64,000 nt of DNA from Argentina anserina (GCF_933775445.1 NC_065876.1:2852001-2916000); one strand, 5' to 3'. Numbered from the stretch's first letter, positions 13,563-25,709 are shown. Made by a program: numbers and translations. The notes: generated by a model from the letters alone, not told the origin.

Positions 13563-13923
13563 TAAATGAAATCGAAAACACCTCAGCACAATCCAATTCC
13601 ACATCAAAACACTTCAAAATTCCGTCTTTGTATTTCCTTAGCATTAAACTGATTGCTTACTAACTTAAACAAACCCCAAAACTAGCAAAATATTACTACA
13701 GCTGAGAAACCATCAAAAAGACTCGAAATTTAACAAAACCAAGACTACCCATGATTAGAAAGATTGATAATTACCCAAATTAACTATCTTTGCAGTGGAA
13801 AAATGAAATCTGAGAAGTAAATCTTCATGTGAACTTAATTTAAGGCAACATGCGAAACTGATGGAACGGAAAACGAGCAAGTTAAGCAAGAGAGAGAGAG
13901 AGAGAGAGAGAGAAGCTAAGGTA
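13563..13923 (-). other. Putative 5' UTR intron and leader of the PP2A gene
   Basis: A minus-strand donor (CTAAG|GTACCTT, about 13923) and an acceptor (TTTAG, about 13563) can remove ~360 bases ahead of the start codon at 13541. An (AG)n run lies at 13892-13913 inside it. Inferred from signals. Confidence 0.4.
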
Positions 13924-14037
13924 CCTTAGGGTTTATTGGGTCGATCTGAAAGAAAAGGAGGGTAGTGATAGAAATGAGAGGGATCAAGTGGTCGGGAAGA
14001 ACTAGAAGGAAGAAGAGACACCAGATCTGCTGCTGCT

Positions 14038-14038
<1 letters not shown>

Positions 14039-14089
<51 letters not shown>
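14039..14089 (-). repeat. (CT)25 / (GA)25 microsatellite upstream of PP2A gene
   Basis: An uninterrupted CT run of about 50 bases on the plus strand, that is (GA)n on the coding strand, preceded by a short GCT run. It lies in the core promoter or leader region, a common position for GA-rich tracts in plant promoters. Confidence 0.85.
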
Positions 14090-14093
<4 letters not shown>

Positions 14094-14099
14094 AATCTA

Positions 14100-15480
14100 A
14101 GTTTTTTTTTTCGGTTACTAATCTAAGTTTTTCTTATTTTGGACCAAGCAAACTGCCGGACCCTGCCCGACCCGATTTAGGTTTTCCGTTGACTGACCCG
14201 AGATTTCTTTGAATCTTGACTAACAATGGTCTTTTTAACTTTTTTTTTAAGAAAGTTCGCACGAACTTCATTTCCAAAATGGTTTCCTGGTTAGAGCTTC
14301 TTTTCAGATAAATTAGTATATATATTCGCTACATATTACACGTAACGTATTTTTTTAATATTTTTGGTTTATTTTTTATTGTGATTGTTTCTTATTAGTT
14401 CTTATATGTAAATAAATTTTTGTCATTTTCACCGCATGCATGTTAATTATATCATGACGTAATATGATTGGCTAGGTACCACATGGCAGTGTCACGTGGT
14501 GTGGTGGGTACACATAATAATTACTCGTATATTCATATCTCCAAAAACGGTATTTATACCTCTTTAGTAATCAGACCTCCAATCTACTTTGATAGACAAC
14601 TAAAATAGTATTTAGACCTCCTTAATTTTCCCAAAATGCCAATAGAATAGTCCAACAAAATCAATAAAACTCTAGTTTTTATTTTAAAATTTATTCAATT
14701 GATTCAAAACTATTATAATTCATTTGATTCAAACGTATTATAACTATATCAAATTTCTCAAGCTTAAGTATAATCATAATACAATAAAATTTATATACAA
14801 TTCATAACGACAAATTTATTCAAATAGATGGATCACATAAACTAAAAGAATAGAAAATGAGAACAATATTTTTATTACGATCCGTATATGAGAAATATAG
14901 CTAGATTTTCCTACGTTTGAAATTTCTCTTATTATTTTATAAAAAAATAAATTGAGAAATCAGATATATTGTATTGAAAATTTTTTTTGTTTATTTTTAT
15001 AATTATCTGTATTGGTAATTTCACATCTATTGACAAAGTCAACACCAAGTTGAAAAAAGATGGATGTCTAAATGTTGTTTTATGAGGTATGAATAGAATC
15101 TCCTTTCCTGACTTTTTAACAAAAAAGTTTTTTGAATAACCTTTTTTCACAAAATGTTTTTTTTATGAAATTCACAACGAACTTTCTGTATAAATGGGTT
15201 TTCCAAAGGGAGTTCACTGTGCACAATCTGTAGAACACGACCTCTATTTTTTAATAAGCAGAAGGAGGGTTTAGAAGCCGGAAGATGCTTCTCAACTGTA
15301 GCGATGTCTACTGTAGATTAATGAAACTTTGAAAATACCAGTGGTTGCCCTCCTTTCGTTCAACAATTTACCCACTACATTGTAACGAAGTAGTTGTTCA
15401 ATTCTTTACAATCTCTATTCTCTAATACCCACCTGAGCATCCCTCGAGCTCTTTCTTTATGATCATTATCATTACAACGA
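14100..15480. other. AT-rich spacer
   Basis: About 1.4 kb of AT-rich sequence between divergent genes. It contains TTTTTTTT runs and no supported gene. Near 15180-15480 the composition becomes more mixed and may be the leader of the F-box gene that follows. Confidence 0.5.
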
Positions 15481-15659
15481 AGGAAGCAGTTCTTGATACC
15501 CACCTGAATTGTCTGGGCTGGTGAAACCCATATGGATTCGAGTTGGTCAAGCAAGAGCGTTATTCTGAGGTTACCTCTGCAATTTCAACGTCTGCATTTC
15601 AGGTAAAGTTCCTCGTTTACTGATTTAGAGTCAGTATTCGGCCCTGTTTCTACTTGAAA

Positions 15660-16040
15660 TAAATTTGAGTTGCTAATAATATGAATAGATTCGGCTTCCA
15701 TTTTGATCTTGATGTTACTTTTAAATTGGGTGATGGGTAAACAACTTGAGTTCGATTTCCATTTGATGTTGATATCAACTTTGCTAAACAAAATGGGTTC
15801 GATTTCCATTTAATCTTGTTGGTATTCGAATAAGGTAAAGATACAGATTTGATTGTGGGAACAAGTTCGGTATCCAATTTGATATTGATGGTAATGCTAC
15901 TGATATGATAATTGAAATGGTTCAATTTCCTTTTGATCTTCATGTTAATTTTATATGTGGTAATAAACTAATGATAGTGATTGGGTTGAAACTTAGACAT
16001 GGGTTTGATTTGCACGTGATGTTGATATTGATGGGTTATA
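15660..16040 (+). repeat. Degenerate tandem repeat before the F-box gene
   Basis: Recurring imperfect units built on GGGTTCGATTTCCATTTGAT and CTTGATGTT at roughly 60-75-base spacing. The last unit runs into ATGGGTTCGATGG at the start codon. A possible donor, TTTCAG|GTAAAG at about 15600, suggests the array sits in a 5' intron. Confidence 0.5.
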
Positions 16041-16502
16041 ATGGGTTCGATGGCAAATTCTGAAGCAATAAACCGAGATAGGATCAGTGAATTACCAGAT
16101 GAACTTGTTCAACACATATTTTCTTTTCTTCTTATAGTAGATGATGTCAGGACTACCGTTTTGTCTAAAAAATGGAACATAATGTGGACTAAGCTTCAAA
16201 CTCTGGACTTCGACAGTGAAAGGGATTTTGAGGAGCACACAAATTTGAATGCTTATGTAACTTTTGTATTTTGAGTGCTCTACTATCGTGATGCAACACC
16301 TATACTTTTGTTTCGTCTGAAATTGTCTCATTACCCTTATTTACCATGTGTTGGGCATTGGATTCAAGCTGTTGTTAGGCGTGGAGTAGTTGAGCTTGAT
16401 CTGCATTTAAATTTTAGTAACTGGGCTAATTTTGAGTTGCCTCTGCATTTTCGGGTGCAAAACACTAGAAGATTTCTACACTTCCTTTCCTTTGGCTTCT
16501 AG
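16041..16502 (+). pseudogene. F-box (FBD/LRR type) gene with in-frame stop
   Basis: The frame starts MGSMANSEAINRDRISELPDEL and contains a clear N-terminal F-box (LPDELVQHIFSFL...VLSKKWNIMW), which in intact relatives binds SKP1 in an SCF ubiquitin ligase. A TGA at 16272-16274 interrupts it after YVTFVF. The same frame then continues with recognisable family sequence (VLYYRDATPI...HWIQAVVRRGVVELDL) to a second stop at 16500-16502. Downstream frames up to ~17090 show no clean LRR or FBD region. The first 77 residues could still be made as an F-box-only peptide. A very short intron hiding the TGA was considered, but no good splice pair was seen. Confidence 0.75.
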
Positions 16503-18682
16503 TTATATCACAGTAATCACACATTGATGTTACCCTTAAACCTAACCTATTTGTTACCCTTATTCCTGCTTTCATTGTTGTTTTGTTTCGGTGTAATTCA
16601 TTTTGTCTTTAGGCAACTTTTTGAGATTGCTTTGCTTAATTATTTTCAATTATATCAAACATTGGCATTATGTACAGCAATATTAGTAATTTGCCTACTG
16701 AAAGGAGTGGCGCTGTCATCAAAATCTCATCCATTATCTGATGAAGATCAGGTAAATTCTCAAGTCATAATTTTAGTACTTTTTAAAATTGTTCATTATT
16801 CTTCTAATGCTTTTGTGGTTTACAATAAATGGAGACATATATCTACATGGACTAGAGTTGGAAAGGCAACGTAGAAATATGCTCGGCAAAGAGAAATATG
16901 GCATTAATATGGAAACTGCAAATTCCGATCAAAATCAGTTGGTAGTGAGAAGCTTTTGTAAGTGGAGATTTCATTGTATATTGTACGAATCCCAACAATT
17001 AGAGTGGAGGTTTCTCATAAGCTTTTTTTTTAATTCCTTGGGGTGGAGATTTCAAGAGGGTAAAGGTTGTTGTACACCCCCGGACTAAATGTATTATTTT
17101 TCGCTTTATTAATAAAATAGTCGGTGCTCAAATTAGATTTCTCTAACTAAATTATTACAAAAACCAACCTCAAAATACTTGTAACAAGACTGGTACATGC
17201 ACACATAATGATGAATGAGAAAACGAAACAAGCACCCGCATGAGAGCGGTCATTTCACAGGCACAAGGCGGTGCATGAATGCTAGTATTAAGAAACATGA
17301 TTGCTCAAAATTTGATGAATCCGCGTGATTGAGTTTATGTATTGACATGATTCTAATCAAAACCGAGTTATTAATATATATTGATTTAAGATAATTTAAA
17401 AACTATTCAATATTAATATGTGATATATTTTTAGGCATTGTCTTAAACTAAAATTGACCCAAAATTATCTTACATGTCCAAATTGGTTATTTGACAAATT
17501 AAAAGCCTAAGTCAGTTTGAGTTTACCAAACGCTTTGTCATTGCTTTTGCCACCAATAGCCACTTATATAAGCCAGTTTACCAAATAATCAGCTACTTTA
17601 TTTATCAGCAACTTATTTTCAAAAATCAGCATAAACCAATTTTTTTTATAAGTCTAGCTGCACCAAACACGGTCTTAAAGCGCCGTTGTCAGTTTAATTA
17701 TCTAGAAAATAAAGAAGAAAAAAGTAAAACTTGGTTTTGGGCACGTAGGATTTGGCTTAGGAATATAACCCAAATAAATAACTATACATTGTACTCTAAA
17801 CCAAGTAATCCACAGTCTATACAATTAGATGCCCGCAATTGTAAATGGTATGGACTAGCCAGTTGCACACTGTTGTTTAGTGCCTACAAGAGTACATGTT
17901 TGTCAATTACACAAACGTAGTTCTTTTGATATGATATCATTAACATGAGATATGATATCATTAACATGAGATATGATATATGTACCATGATTATAAAAAA
18001 GACATTCCTGAATTTTCTTATTCTTGTGACATTAAAATTGTTGTGTAAGGGATTAATTCTATGATTAAAGAATTGAAAAGATAAAGAGTACACTCTCTTT
18101 CATTCTCATTTCTAAAGATCATTTTGTCACGGTCGTCTCAATTTATCTCCCATCATGCTACAGCAGGGGAAATTGCACATAATCTCTGCTTCAGATTTGA
18201 AATGTAACAAGAAGAAATTGGAAGTACTATTAGAAGTGCCAGACTATAGTCCATCGGTCCTCTTCATGGTAAACTTTTTAATCAGACTACAATAATAGTT
18301 AAAAGCTAATCTGGTAGTTAATCTGGAAGCCTGAGAAAGCCTTATAAATAGTTGTGTATTAACAACTAGATTACTGTTACTGTTACCATGAAAGTCTGAA
18401 ACATCAATTCAAGCCTTCTTGTACTGTACCTTATCCCTTCTCATCGTCCCCTTTTGCTCCAAGACTCGGGAGTAATACTGATAGCAAGTTATTTATCAAT
18501 GCATAAGTGTCAGCCGATGCTTGTAGCCATATCTTATCAACGAAATAGAGGACAATCACCATTGACAAACACGAAAGCAAACTACCCATGGGTAATGTCA
18601 GCAGTACATCAGCTCCATTGTACTTCAGAATGGAACTGATGGCATATTTCAATGAAGTCAATTGGCAAACTATATCACAAAT
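16503..18682. other. Decayed F-box tail, AT-rich spacer and ALMT 3' region
   Basis: From 16503 to ~17090 there are scattered open frames with no recognisable domain, probably the decayed 3' part of the F-box gene. After that comes AT-rich spacer. 18120-18682 should include the ALMT 3' UTR. The minus-strand open frame at 18431-18661 starts at TTG and is not supported. Confidence 0.45.
17927..17981. repeat. Short tandem repeat, ATATGATATCATTAACATGAG unit
   Basis: Two full 22-base copies and a partial third. Each unit includes the palindrome ATATGATATCAT. No gene nearby uses it visibly. Confidence 0.75.
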
Positions 18683-21600
18683 TCATGACTTCAGACGGTC
18701 AAGAAATCTGGTCCAGAACCTGCCTTGTGACTCTAACGGTTCTGGCAAATCAACAGGTTCCTTAAAAAGTGCCATTTCACCCAATTCTTCAAAGGAGTCA
18801 ACAAGATTTTGGAGCCTTGCAACAAATTCTATCAGCAGTGATGTGAACGTGGCCAACGACAATTGACTAGCATTTTCATAAGTACTTGATTCTTCCACTT
18901 GTGGCTCTGCTTGAGCCTTAAATGTCATCCCTGCAGGCCAAGAGATCTGTTTCATGAACAACTTTCCTGAGGGTACTGGAAGATTGGAGGGTTTTCTATC
19001 ATGAGGTGAGGCGTTCAAGCTGGCAGGCTTCGCTGGTACAGGATCATCCCAACTTTGTGACCCAGGAAAATTTCTGAGATCAAGTACCGCTTCACTGAGG
19101 GATTTGTATTCATGGAATTTGTTCCCTTCATCATTCAAGTCCAGAAGGTCTTGAATTTCTCCCAGCTCTTTCGGCCGATTGCCTATCTCCCAGCTTTCTG
19201 AATTGACAAGAAGATATGATTTCTGGTCAATTTTCTTTTGCAACTCTTCTGCAGCCTCATGCACTTCATTGAGTATATCTACTGGACCTATTTTCTCCAT
19301 TTTTTTCAGTTTGTTTCCAAGTTCACGTAACACTTTAGCACCTTCATAACCTACTCTTTGAAGCTCCCTACTAAATACTTGTCTTCGGTCAGCCGGAGCC
19401 TACAGATACAAATATTAAAAGTTCAATATGAAAAAAAAAGTACAACTTCAAAATGAAAACTTTCTTGCTGCATCTATAGCCACTGATAAGTATCACAAAA
19501 ATTAAAACCACTTCAAAAAGTAATTCAAATGAATGAAATCATTCTGGATGCAAACCCCTAAAACAAGTTTTTTAAAATCCAATGAAACAACCGAAATTTA
19601 TATCTTAATCTGTGTAAGAGTAACAGCGATTTACATTCAATTCATATTAACTCAGAAATATAGTGAATATGATACATTCAAGCTACGAAATTGACAGAGT
19701 ATCTATAATCAAGCAGATGGGGAAATATCACATGCACACAAGCACAAGGAATATTGAGACATCTATCCTGGCCTTAAAATTCAATCCACTCCTTTTACAA
19801 GAAATACAAACCAGAAGGTACTATTTTGAAATGAACAAAATAATAACCCGGTAAGGATAAGCATCATTACCGAGGACCATAATACAAAAGGCATGAATGA
19901 AATTACAATGCTATTATTTTGCTGTTAGTAGCCTAATATTGGGTTTAGAAAAGGAAATTCCTAGTACCTGTATCTCAGAAAGTACGCATCCATGCAATGC
20001 CATAACCGTAAAAGCACAATGCCTTAGTGCACCACTGACTTTTACATAGTTCTTCCATGGATATCTAAGCATTTTGTAACGACCATGAGGTGGCTCCCAG
20101 ATAGCAAATCCCATCTTTAGACAAAATAAAAGGATATTATAATGTGTTTATATCACGTTCTTAAGAAGGGCATGTATATACCACTTCTACTAATGCAATG
20201 AACTATGCATCATTATGAAGTCATAAGAAAAAATACCAGAGTATCCTCTTGGCTTGTAGATTCTACTGCAGATCTGTAACCACTGTAAAGAGGGTCATCA
20301 GAAGCTTGGTAGGTAAGAATTTTGGAAGGGATTCTCGCATATTCAATACAGTTGAGGTAACTACTGACGCAACCTAAAAAGTGCCCAAATCAGTCAACAG
20401 AAGTAAATCGAGTATATAGCAAAATCAGAGGAGTGGACAAATTGAAAAGACCAGAATATATCAATATGTCTGAACCAAGTTTAAAAGCAATGTGTAAACT
20501 GCACCTTCCAAAGATTTTGCAACGCCCATGAAATTTTTTGCCACCAAGTTGTGTAGATCTTCACCAGCCCAGATGGGATAAATCAATATATTTACACCCA
20601 AACCAACACCAGCACCCAATGCAATGAGCAAGAATCGTGACACAGCAGTATGAATAAATTCCCTCGTCCTATACCCCGACACCATGATGAAACAATACGT
20701 CAACAAGAACACCCGGAATCCATACTCATACGGCTTCATCGTTGGGTATAGTTTTGCATAAGTCGCAATAAATCCTGGCAGCCACGCAACATGACATGAG
20801 CATTTGAAAGAAACAAAATAAAAATAAAAATAGCAATACTAACTGAGTGAACTATATACGAATCTCCATCCTCATACCTATGATAAAGATACTGGCAACA
20901 ATAACAGCTTCCTCCCATTCTCCAACTAATCCTGATAACTCTGCCATACCCAATGCAAGGCCTCCAGCAGACAATGTCCCCAAGCCGCGGTTAAGTCCTT
21001 TGCTCAAAGTAGCTCCTACAGATAAACATATCCATCGAAAATAATAAACCAAAGTAGTTCATACTTCATACACAACAAACAACACAAATGAAAATGAAAA
21101 GATACACAACAAAGTGAAGAAAAGGTAACTTAAAAAGCTACTAGAACAAAAGAATGATGAAATGATAGTGCATAATCTAATAATCCGATCAAAGACAACT
21201 TGATAAATAAAGACAAGTAGCCCTGCCCCAGATAAAAACTGCATCGTTTTTATTTGGTTACAGATAAAAACTTTATGTTTACTTCATTATTACAATCACA
21301 AGTTTGCCAACTACGTCACTTCATAAAAAGCTGCAACTACTCCATCACTGCGAGAATGAAAATCTTAAAACTTCAAAGAAAACAAACATGAAACATATGC
21401 TAAATTGACAAAATCATGACATGAAATTGAGGCTATAAACCCAAATAGAGCCAAAAAGAGGTAAACGTGTACCTATGCTAAATTCAAATACGACGACAAC
21501 AGTGAGAATAGCCCAAACAGAGTAGCGACCGAGCTGCTTGAAGGGCTCCTGCTTGAGGAAAATCAGGAGAGATATGAGCGTCAGAGCCAGACCCATCTTG

Positions 21601-21851
21601 GCCGAGAAGACGATCTTTCTGGGGTCAGACTTGCCCATCTTAATAGCCCGGTGGGCAACACCTTGCACGGTCCGGCACCAGCCTACAATCTTATCGGAAA
21701 GATACCGGAAACTGCAACAGCAACGGCGAGACGAAGAAAAGGCATGAGGCTCTTGTTCTTCGATTGGGAAGAAACCCATCTTGTTGGTGGAGAGAAGCCT
21801 CTCTCGTTTCTCTTGGAAGCTGTGCTTGAACGAACCCATCTTGGCTGCCAT
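18683..21851 (-). CDS. ALMT9: Aluminium-activated malate transporter family, ALMT9-like
   Basis: Anion channel of the ALMT family. The clade with this N-terminus (ALMT3/4/5/6/9) sits in the vacuolar membrane and carries malate or chloride. Exons: 21851-21473, 21015-20878, 20774-20505, 20373-20237, 20114-19968, 19399-18683; all GT-AG, 595 aa. Visible: soluble N-terminus [21 protein letters not shown], about six membrane segments between residues ~85 and 215 (for example [38 protein letters not shown] and the [20 protein letters not shown] region), the conserved WEPPHG motif in exon 5 and a long cytosolic helical tail ending RFLDRLKS. The ATG at 21851 is chosen because MAAK.GSF matches family starts. 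No truncation. The exact paralogue is inferred by similarity. Confidence 0.95.
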
Positions 21852-22337
21852 TGTCGAAGATTGAAGTGGTGTGTTATACCACTTATATGTAAGCTTAGCT
21901 TTCTCCTTGATTCTTGGGATGTGGAGTCTTCTGTTTGGTTTGGATCTAAAGCAAATTAAATTAAAGAGAGGTGCTTGTGATCAAAGGAACTGAATTTTAA
22001 TGTCTGGTTTTTGTTTGAAAGCGAATTGAGGATAATTTAGGCAGATGGCGAGTGAATGAAGGAAGCAACTCAAGGAAGGATGAGGTGAACTCAGACACTC
22101 GGTGGGGAAGGAAGAAACTAGCTTGCAGTGAAACTCGATAGATAAGTTTGAGGGTGCTGAATTATTATCCACCATATTTTGGATTTTTTTTTTCCATTAT
22201 TGGAAAAATGATGCAAGTGAAATCATAAGGAAGAGATGAATTCTTATAAAACTGAAAAATCTAATTTGACTAGTATTTGTTAGCGTTTAGACCTCCATCA
22301 CATGACCAAAAACAAAAAACCTCCATCAATAAATCAA
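21852..22337. other. ALMT promoter region
   Basis: About 490 bases of moderately AT-rich sequence upstream of the ALMT start codon, ending at the Mutator-like element. No convincing TATA box was singled out and no other gene seen. Confidence 0.45.
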
Positions 22338-23420
22338 GGCATAAATGCTAATTTGTACTCCAAACTTAGCTGAAATTGTCAATTTACACTCCGAACTTAC
22401 ATTTGAGTCAATTTACCTCCTAAACTTGGTAAAAATTGCTGATTTACACCCCGAACTTGCATTTGAGTCAATTTACCTCCTAAACTTTGTAAAAATTGCC
22501 AATTTGCACCATATCCGTTCAATTTAATGTTTTCAATCCAATTTTAAGTCACATGTCATGCATTAAGGGGTAGTATTGTCATTATATATTTATTCATATT
22601 GAATAATGAAATAAATTAATAAAATTACTTAAGAGTAACACTTGCTACAATGTTTGTTTTTTCGAAACATGTTATTGATTTATATACTTATTATTTTATG
22701 TGATATGGTATGTTAAAAGATATTAGAAAAAATATAAATAAATAAATACATTGAAAATTAAAAATAAATGTGTGTTCCAAGAGAATTACTATTCTACCAT
22801 TGCGTGTATCTTAGCCTTATTAGGTTTCCTGTTAGAGATAGATTCGCATCTCTGTAATAGATTAGGACTCTGAATCCTATGGGATTGTGGTTATGTAATG
22901 CATATATATTGGCATCATTATCAATCAATAAACAGTTATGTTTTGTTCTATTACGTCGTTATTATTCTCGTTTTGTTCATCCTCCAACAATGTGTACATA
23001 TAAAAATATATTTATACACAACACACTATATTTGAATGGGTGGGTATATTGAATATATAATTCAAAGTAGGGTGAAGTAGGTAGAAAAAAAGATGTAAAT
23101 AAATAATTTGATTAACAAAATAATCCTCATTTTAAAGAATATTTTTATTTTTTTTAGAAAAATATAAATAGAAAATGACAACATTACCCCTCATGTGCAT
23201 GACATGTGACGCAAAATTGGATAGAAACAGTTAAATTTAACGGATGGGGTGCAAATCGGCAATTTTTACCAAGTTTAGGAGGTAAATTGACTCAAATACA
23301 AGTTCGGGGTATAAATCGGCAATTTTTACCAAGTTTAGGAGTTAAATTGACTCAAATGCAAGTTCGGAGTGCAAATTAACAATTTCAGCCAAATTTAGGG
23401 TGCAAATCGGTATTTATGCC
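22338..23420. mobile_element. Mutator-like element with ~190-base inverted ends
   Basis: The ends GGCATAAATGCTAATTTG (left) and CAAATCGGTATTTATGCC (right) are inverted copies, and inversion continues for about 190 bases. Each arm contains a ~65-base unit (TTTACC.CCTAAACTTGGTAAAAATTG) repeated twice. Flanks ATAAATCAA and ATTAATCAA match at 8 of 9 bases, fitting a Mutator-type 9-bp duplication. No transposase frame is present. A solo LTR is nested at 22773-22989. A second partial copy lies at ~59838-60310. Confidence 0.75.
22773..22989 (+). mobile_element. Solo LTR (217 bp) nested in the Mutator-like element
   Basis: The insert begins TGTTCCAAGAG and ends CCTCCAACA (TG...CA) and is flanked by a perfect 5-base duplication, ATGTG (22768-22772 and 22990-22994). 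It contains TATATATTGG and AATAAA signals, as a small, Copia-like LTR would. No internal retroelement sequence remains, so it is read as a solo LTR left by recombination. Confidence 0.75.
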
Positions 23421-24060
23421 ATTAATCAATGATTCGATTTTCCATTATTGACAAACTACTTTAACTAAATATCATATTTGACTTTTATCACGCTATATTC
23501 ATGACGACTTAACAAGTCTATAATTTGTTTTAGCTAAAAATGAAGACTAAATTCGAGCGTTTTTCACTCTTCAACTAAAACAATATTGAGACCGTACCGA
23601 AATTGAAGTTTGAACTCGTAAACTTCTTATTTGAAGATAATCGTTACCAATATTACTATAAGTATTTATCTTCTAATGTGTTTAATTTATGAATTGATAG
23701 ATTTGGGGCCAAACTGCAGGCACAACAATCACATCGGCCGACTTGTTTTGAATAGACGTATGCATGACTATGTTGTACCATACAAACAGCATTACATGCG
23801 CACCTAACTTTGAAGCCAGATTTTGCTGAATCATAATTACTGAACATTTTGTATTCAACGTGACATACCAGTTGGTTATACATACTTGTCAAACAATCAA
23901 TGCAAGCTAGAAAAAAAATGAAGATTACAGAAGCATGATGCAGCAATCTCTATTCGTTCCGCGGGAGTAGCTTCCCCATCCTTGTCCAGTAACCTACTTG
24001 CATTTCCAATGGAACCAGACGATTTTAGATATATTTATCGTTGAGTATACGAGTTTGGAT
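23421..24060. other. Spacer 3' of the HMA gene
   Basis: AT-rich; the part next to 24061 would hold the HMA gene's 3' UTR. The minus-strand open frame at 23656-23946 is cysteine-containing but shows no family and no support. Confidence 0.45.
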
Positions 24061-24583
24061 TCAGTTATCACAGCTGTTGGATACGAGATTCCAGTTAGAA
24101 CTGAGCAACGGTCTCTTCTGCTCTTGATGTTGATCTTCTTGCTCATTGTCATTGGTGTTATTGCTGACCTGAAGTTCTTGTATGTCGAGTATTTCAACTC
24201 TGCGATTAGTCTTCTTCCTGATCTTGATTGCTACGTCTTGTGGGATGAATCGACCATACACGCTCACCCTGCACTCCTTTTTCTCTATCAAATGTGTCTC
24301 CAGTTCTGTAAAAATTTATATAATCATTAATCATCATGATGCATACAACTAGTCCTTATTAGTACTTGAAAAAACTGATGGTGGATGAAATTTCTTACCT
24401 CGCATATCAAGAAGGGCCCTCTTTACTTTCCTGTAACAACCATTGCAGTCGATGTTGATTCTCATTAGCATGCAGCAGAGCTGAAGCAACATGAAGATAA
24501 ATTTGTATCAGATTATGCGGATACTAGTAAATCGAATGAAAAGTTTGGTTCGATTAGATTGATGAGCATACCTTGTCTGCCAT
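24061..24583 (-). CDS. Heavy-metal-associated (HMA) domain protein, HIPP-like
   Basis: Small HMA-fold protein, possibly a metal carrier or HMA-derived adaptor. Exons 24583-24572 (only MADK), 24480-24399 and 24305-24061 give 112 aa. The domain covers about residues 10-70: MRINIDCNGCYRKVKRALLD has the metal-site pair as CNGC (C-x-x-C), followed by VSVYGRFIPQDVAIKIRKKTNRRVEIL. The C-terminal tail is acidic and glutamine-rich (NDNEQEDQHQEQ). It ends SNSCDN, so the CaaX isoprenylation box of typical HIPPs is absent. The 12-base first coding exon is unusual, but both its donor (AAG|GTATGC) and the next acceptor (GCTTCAG) are good and the frame is continuous. An alternative start at an internal ATG in exon 2 (MLMRIN) would lose only seven residues. 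Confidence 0.85.
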
Positions 24584-25527
24584 GAACTTGCGATCAGATT
24601 CGAGAGAGGTGAAAATGTGTAATGTAGTTGCTGCAGAATCCGGAATGGTGGAATATCCGAATAGACAAGAGCAAGAAAGTTGACAGTGAAATGCAACAAT
24701 GCATGAGATAATATAAGCAAATGGAAAGGAGTATCATATATGAGCTGGTTAAATGCTGTTATGTTGATTCATGGTGTTGTATATCTGTTAATAATCTTGG
24801 AATCTGATTCAATTCCATTCTGGTTTAGTTTTTCTCATTATATATGCACCTAATCTTGCTAGCTAGAGCATCCTTTTCTTTCTTCCACAGATTCCTGTGA
24901 AAACACAAAGGCATCAGTTTTCTCAATATTCACTTTTCTAAAGGTAAAACCTTCGGTCTATAAAATTAAAGTTCAAGAATTGTTCTGTATGCACTTCTCA
25001 TTTTGTTTATTTACACCAAGAATTTTCTTTTTTAGGATTCCTAATTTCCCTTGGCGGATGATAAATCTGCCTTTGTAACTAAGGGAAAGGCCAATGCGGG
25101 ACTTGGCTCCAAGGATCACAATCACATTCGAATTACTAAAGAATAAATCAGCTTAAAATGCTTCTGTGTACAACTTATACAGTTCTGCCATCAGAGCACA
25201 GTATAATATAAGTATATAACAAATCCACATCCAAAATGAGAGATATATTGGGGGAGCTAAGAATGAGAACCTTCTTTTTATAGTTTACTTCATATTTCAC
25301 TTTTGCATATTTAATGGCCTTCGGCTGATAGAGGGGGTACATTTCAAAATAACATGCCAATATTTGAGGTTAATATATGCATTCTTAGTTTACCTTGGGT
25401 AAATGGTAAACAAGCAAGAAATGTCATTCTAAACAACAACAAAAAGAGAGAGTAAGAAATGCATGGAGATCCAGAAGCGCGCGCACACCCCAAGCATGTA
25501 GCAGCAAACGCTCAAAAACTGCCTGCA
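24584..25527. other. Divergent promoter region between HMA and LTP genes
   Basis: About 1 kb shared by two divergently transcribed genes. AT-rich, with a GAGAGAGA stretch near 25445. No gene supported. Confidence 0.45.
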
Positions 25528-25537
25528 TTTATATAGG
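25528..25537 (+). promoter_or_regulatory. Candidate TATA box of the LTP gene
   Basis: ATTTATATAG about 180 bases before the start codon. The leader that would follow is open and AC-rich. Motif evidence only. Confidence 0.4.
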
Positions 25538-25709
25538 ATATATATTACAAGCATGAAATCTAACAGAGCAAGAAGTTTATGCCACTCACACACCATAAAT
25601 GTTACAACTTACAAGTACAAGCAACTCACACTAAGAACATGCAATTCATCTATTTACTTTGATCTTGTTAATCTCAAACTCTTGTACATCAGAACTTACA
25701 CAACAAAAT

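Noticed and set aside
18431..18661. 76-codon frame in the ALMT 3' flank
   Set aside because: Starts at TTG, lies where the 3' UTR should be and has no recognisable domain.
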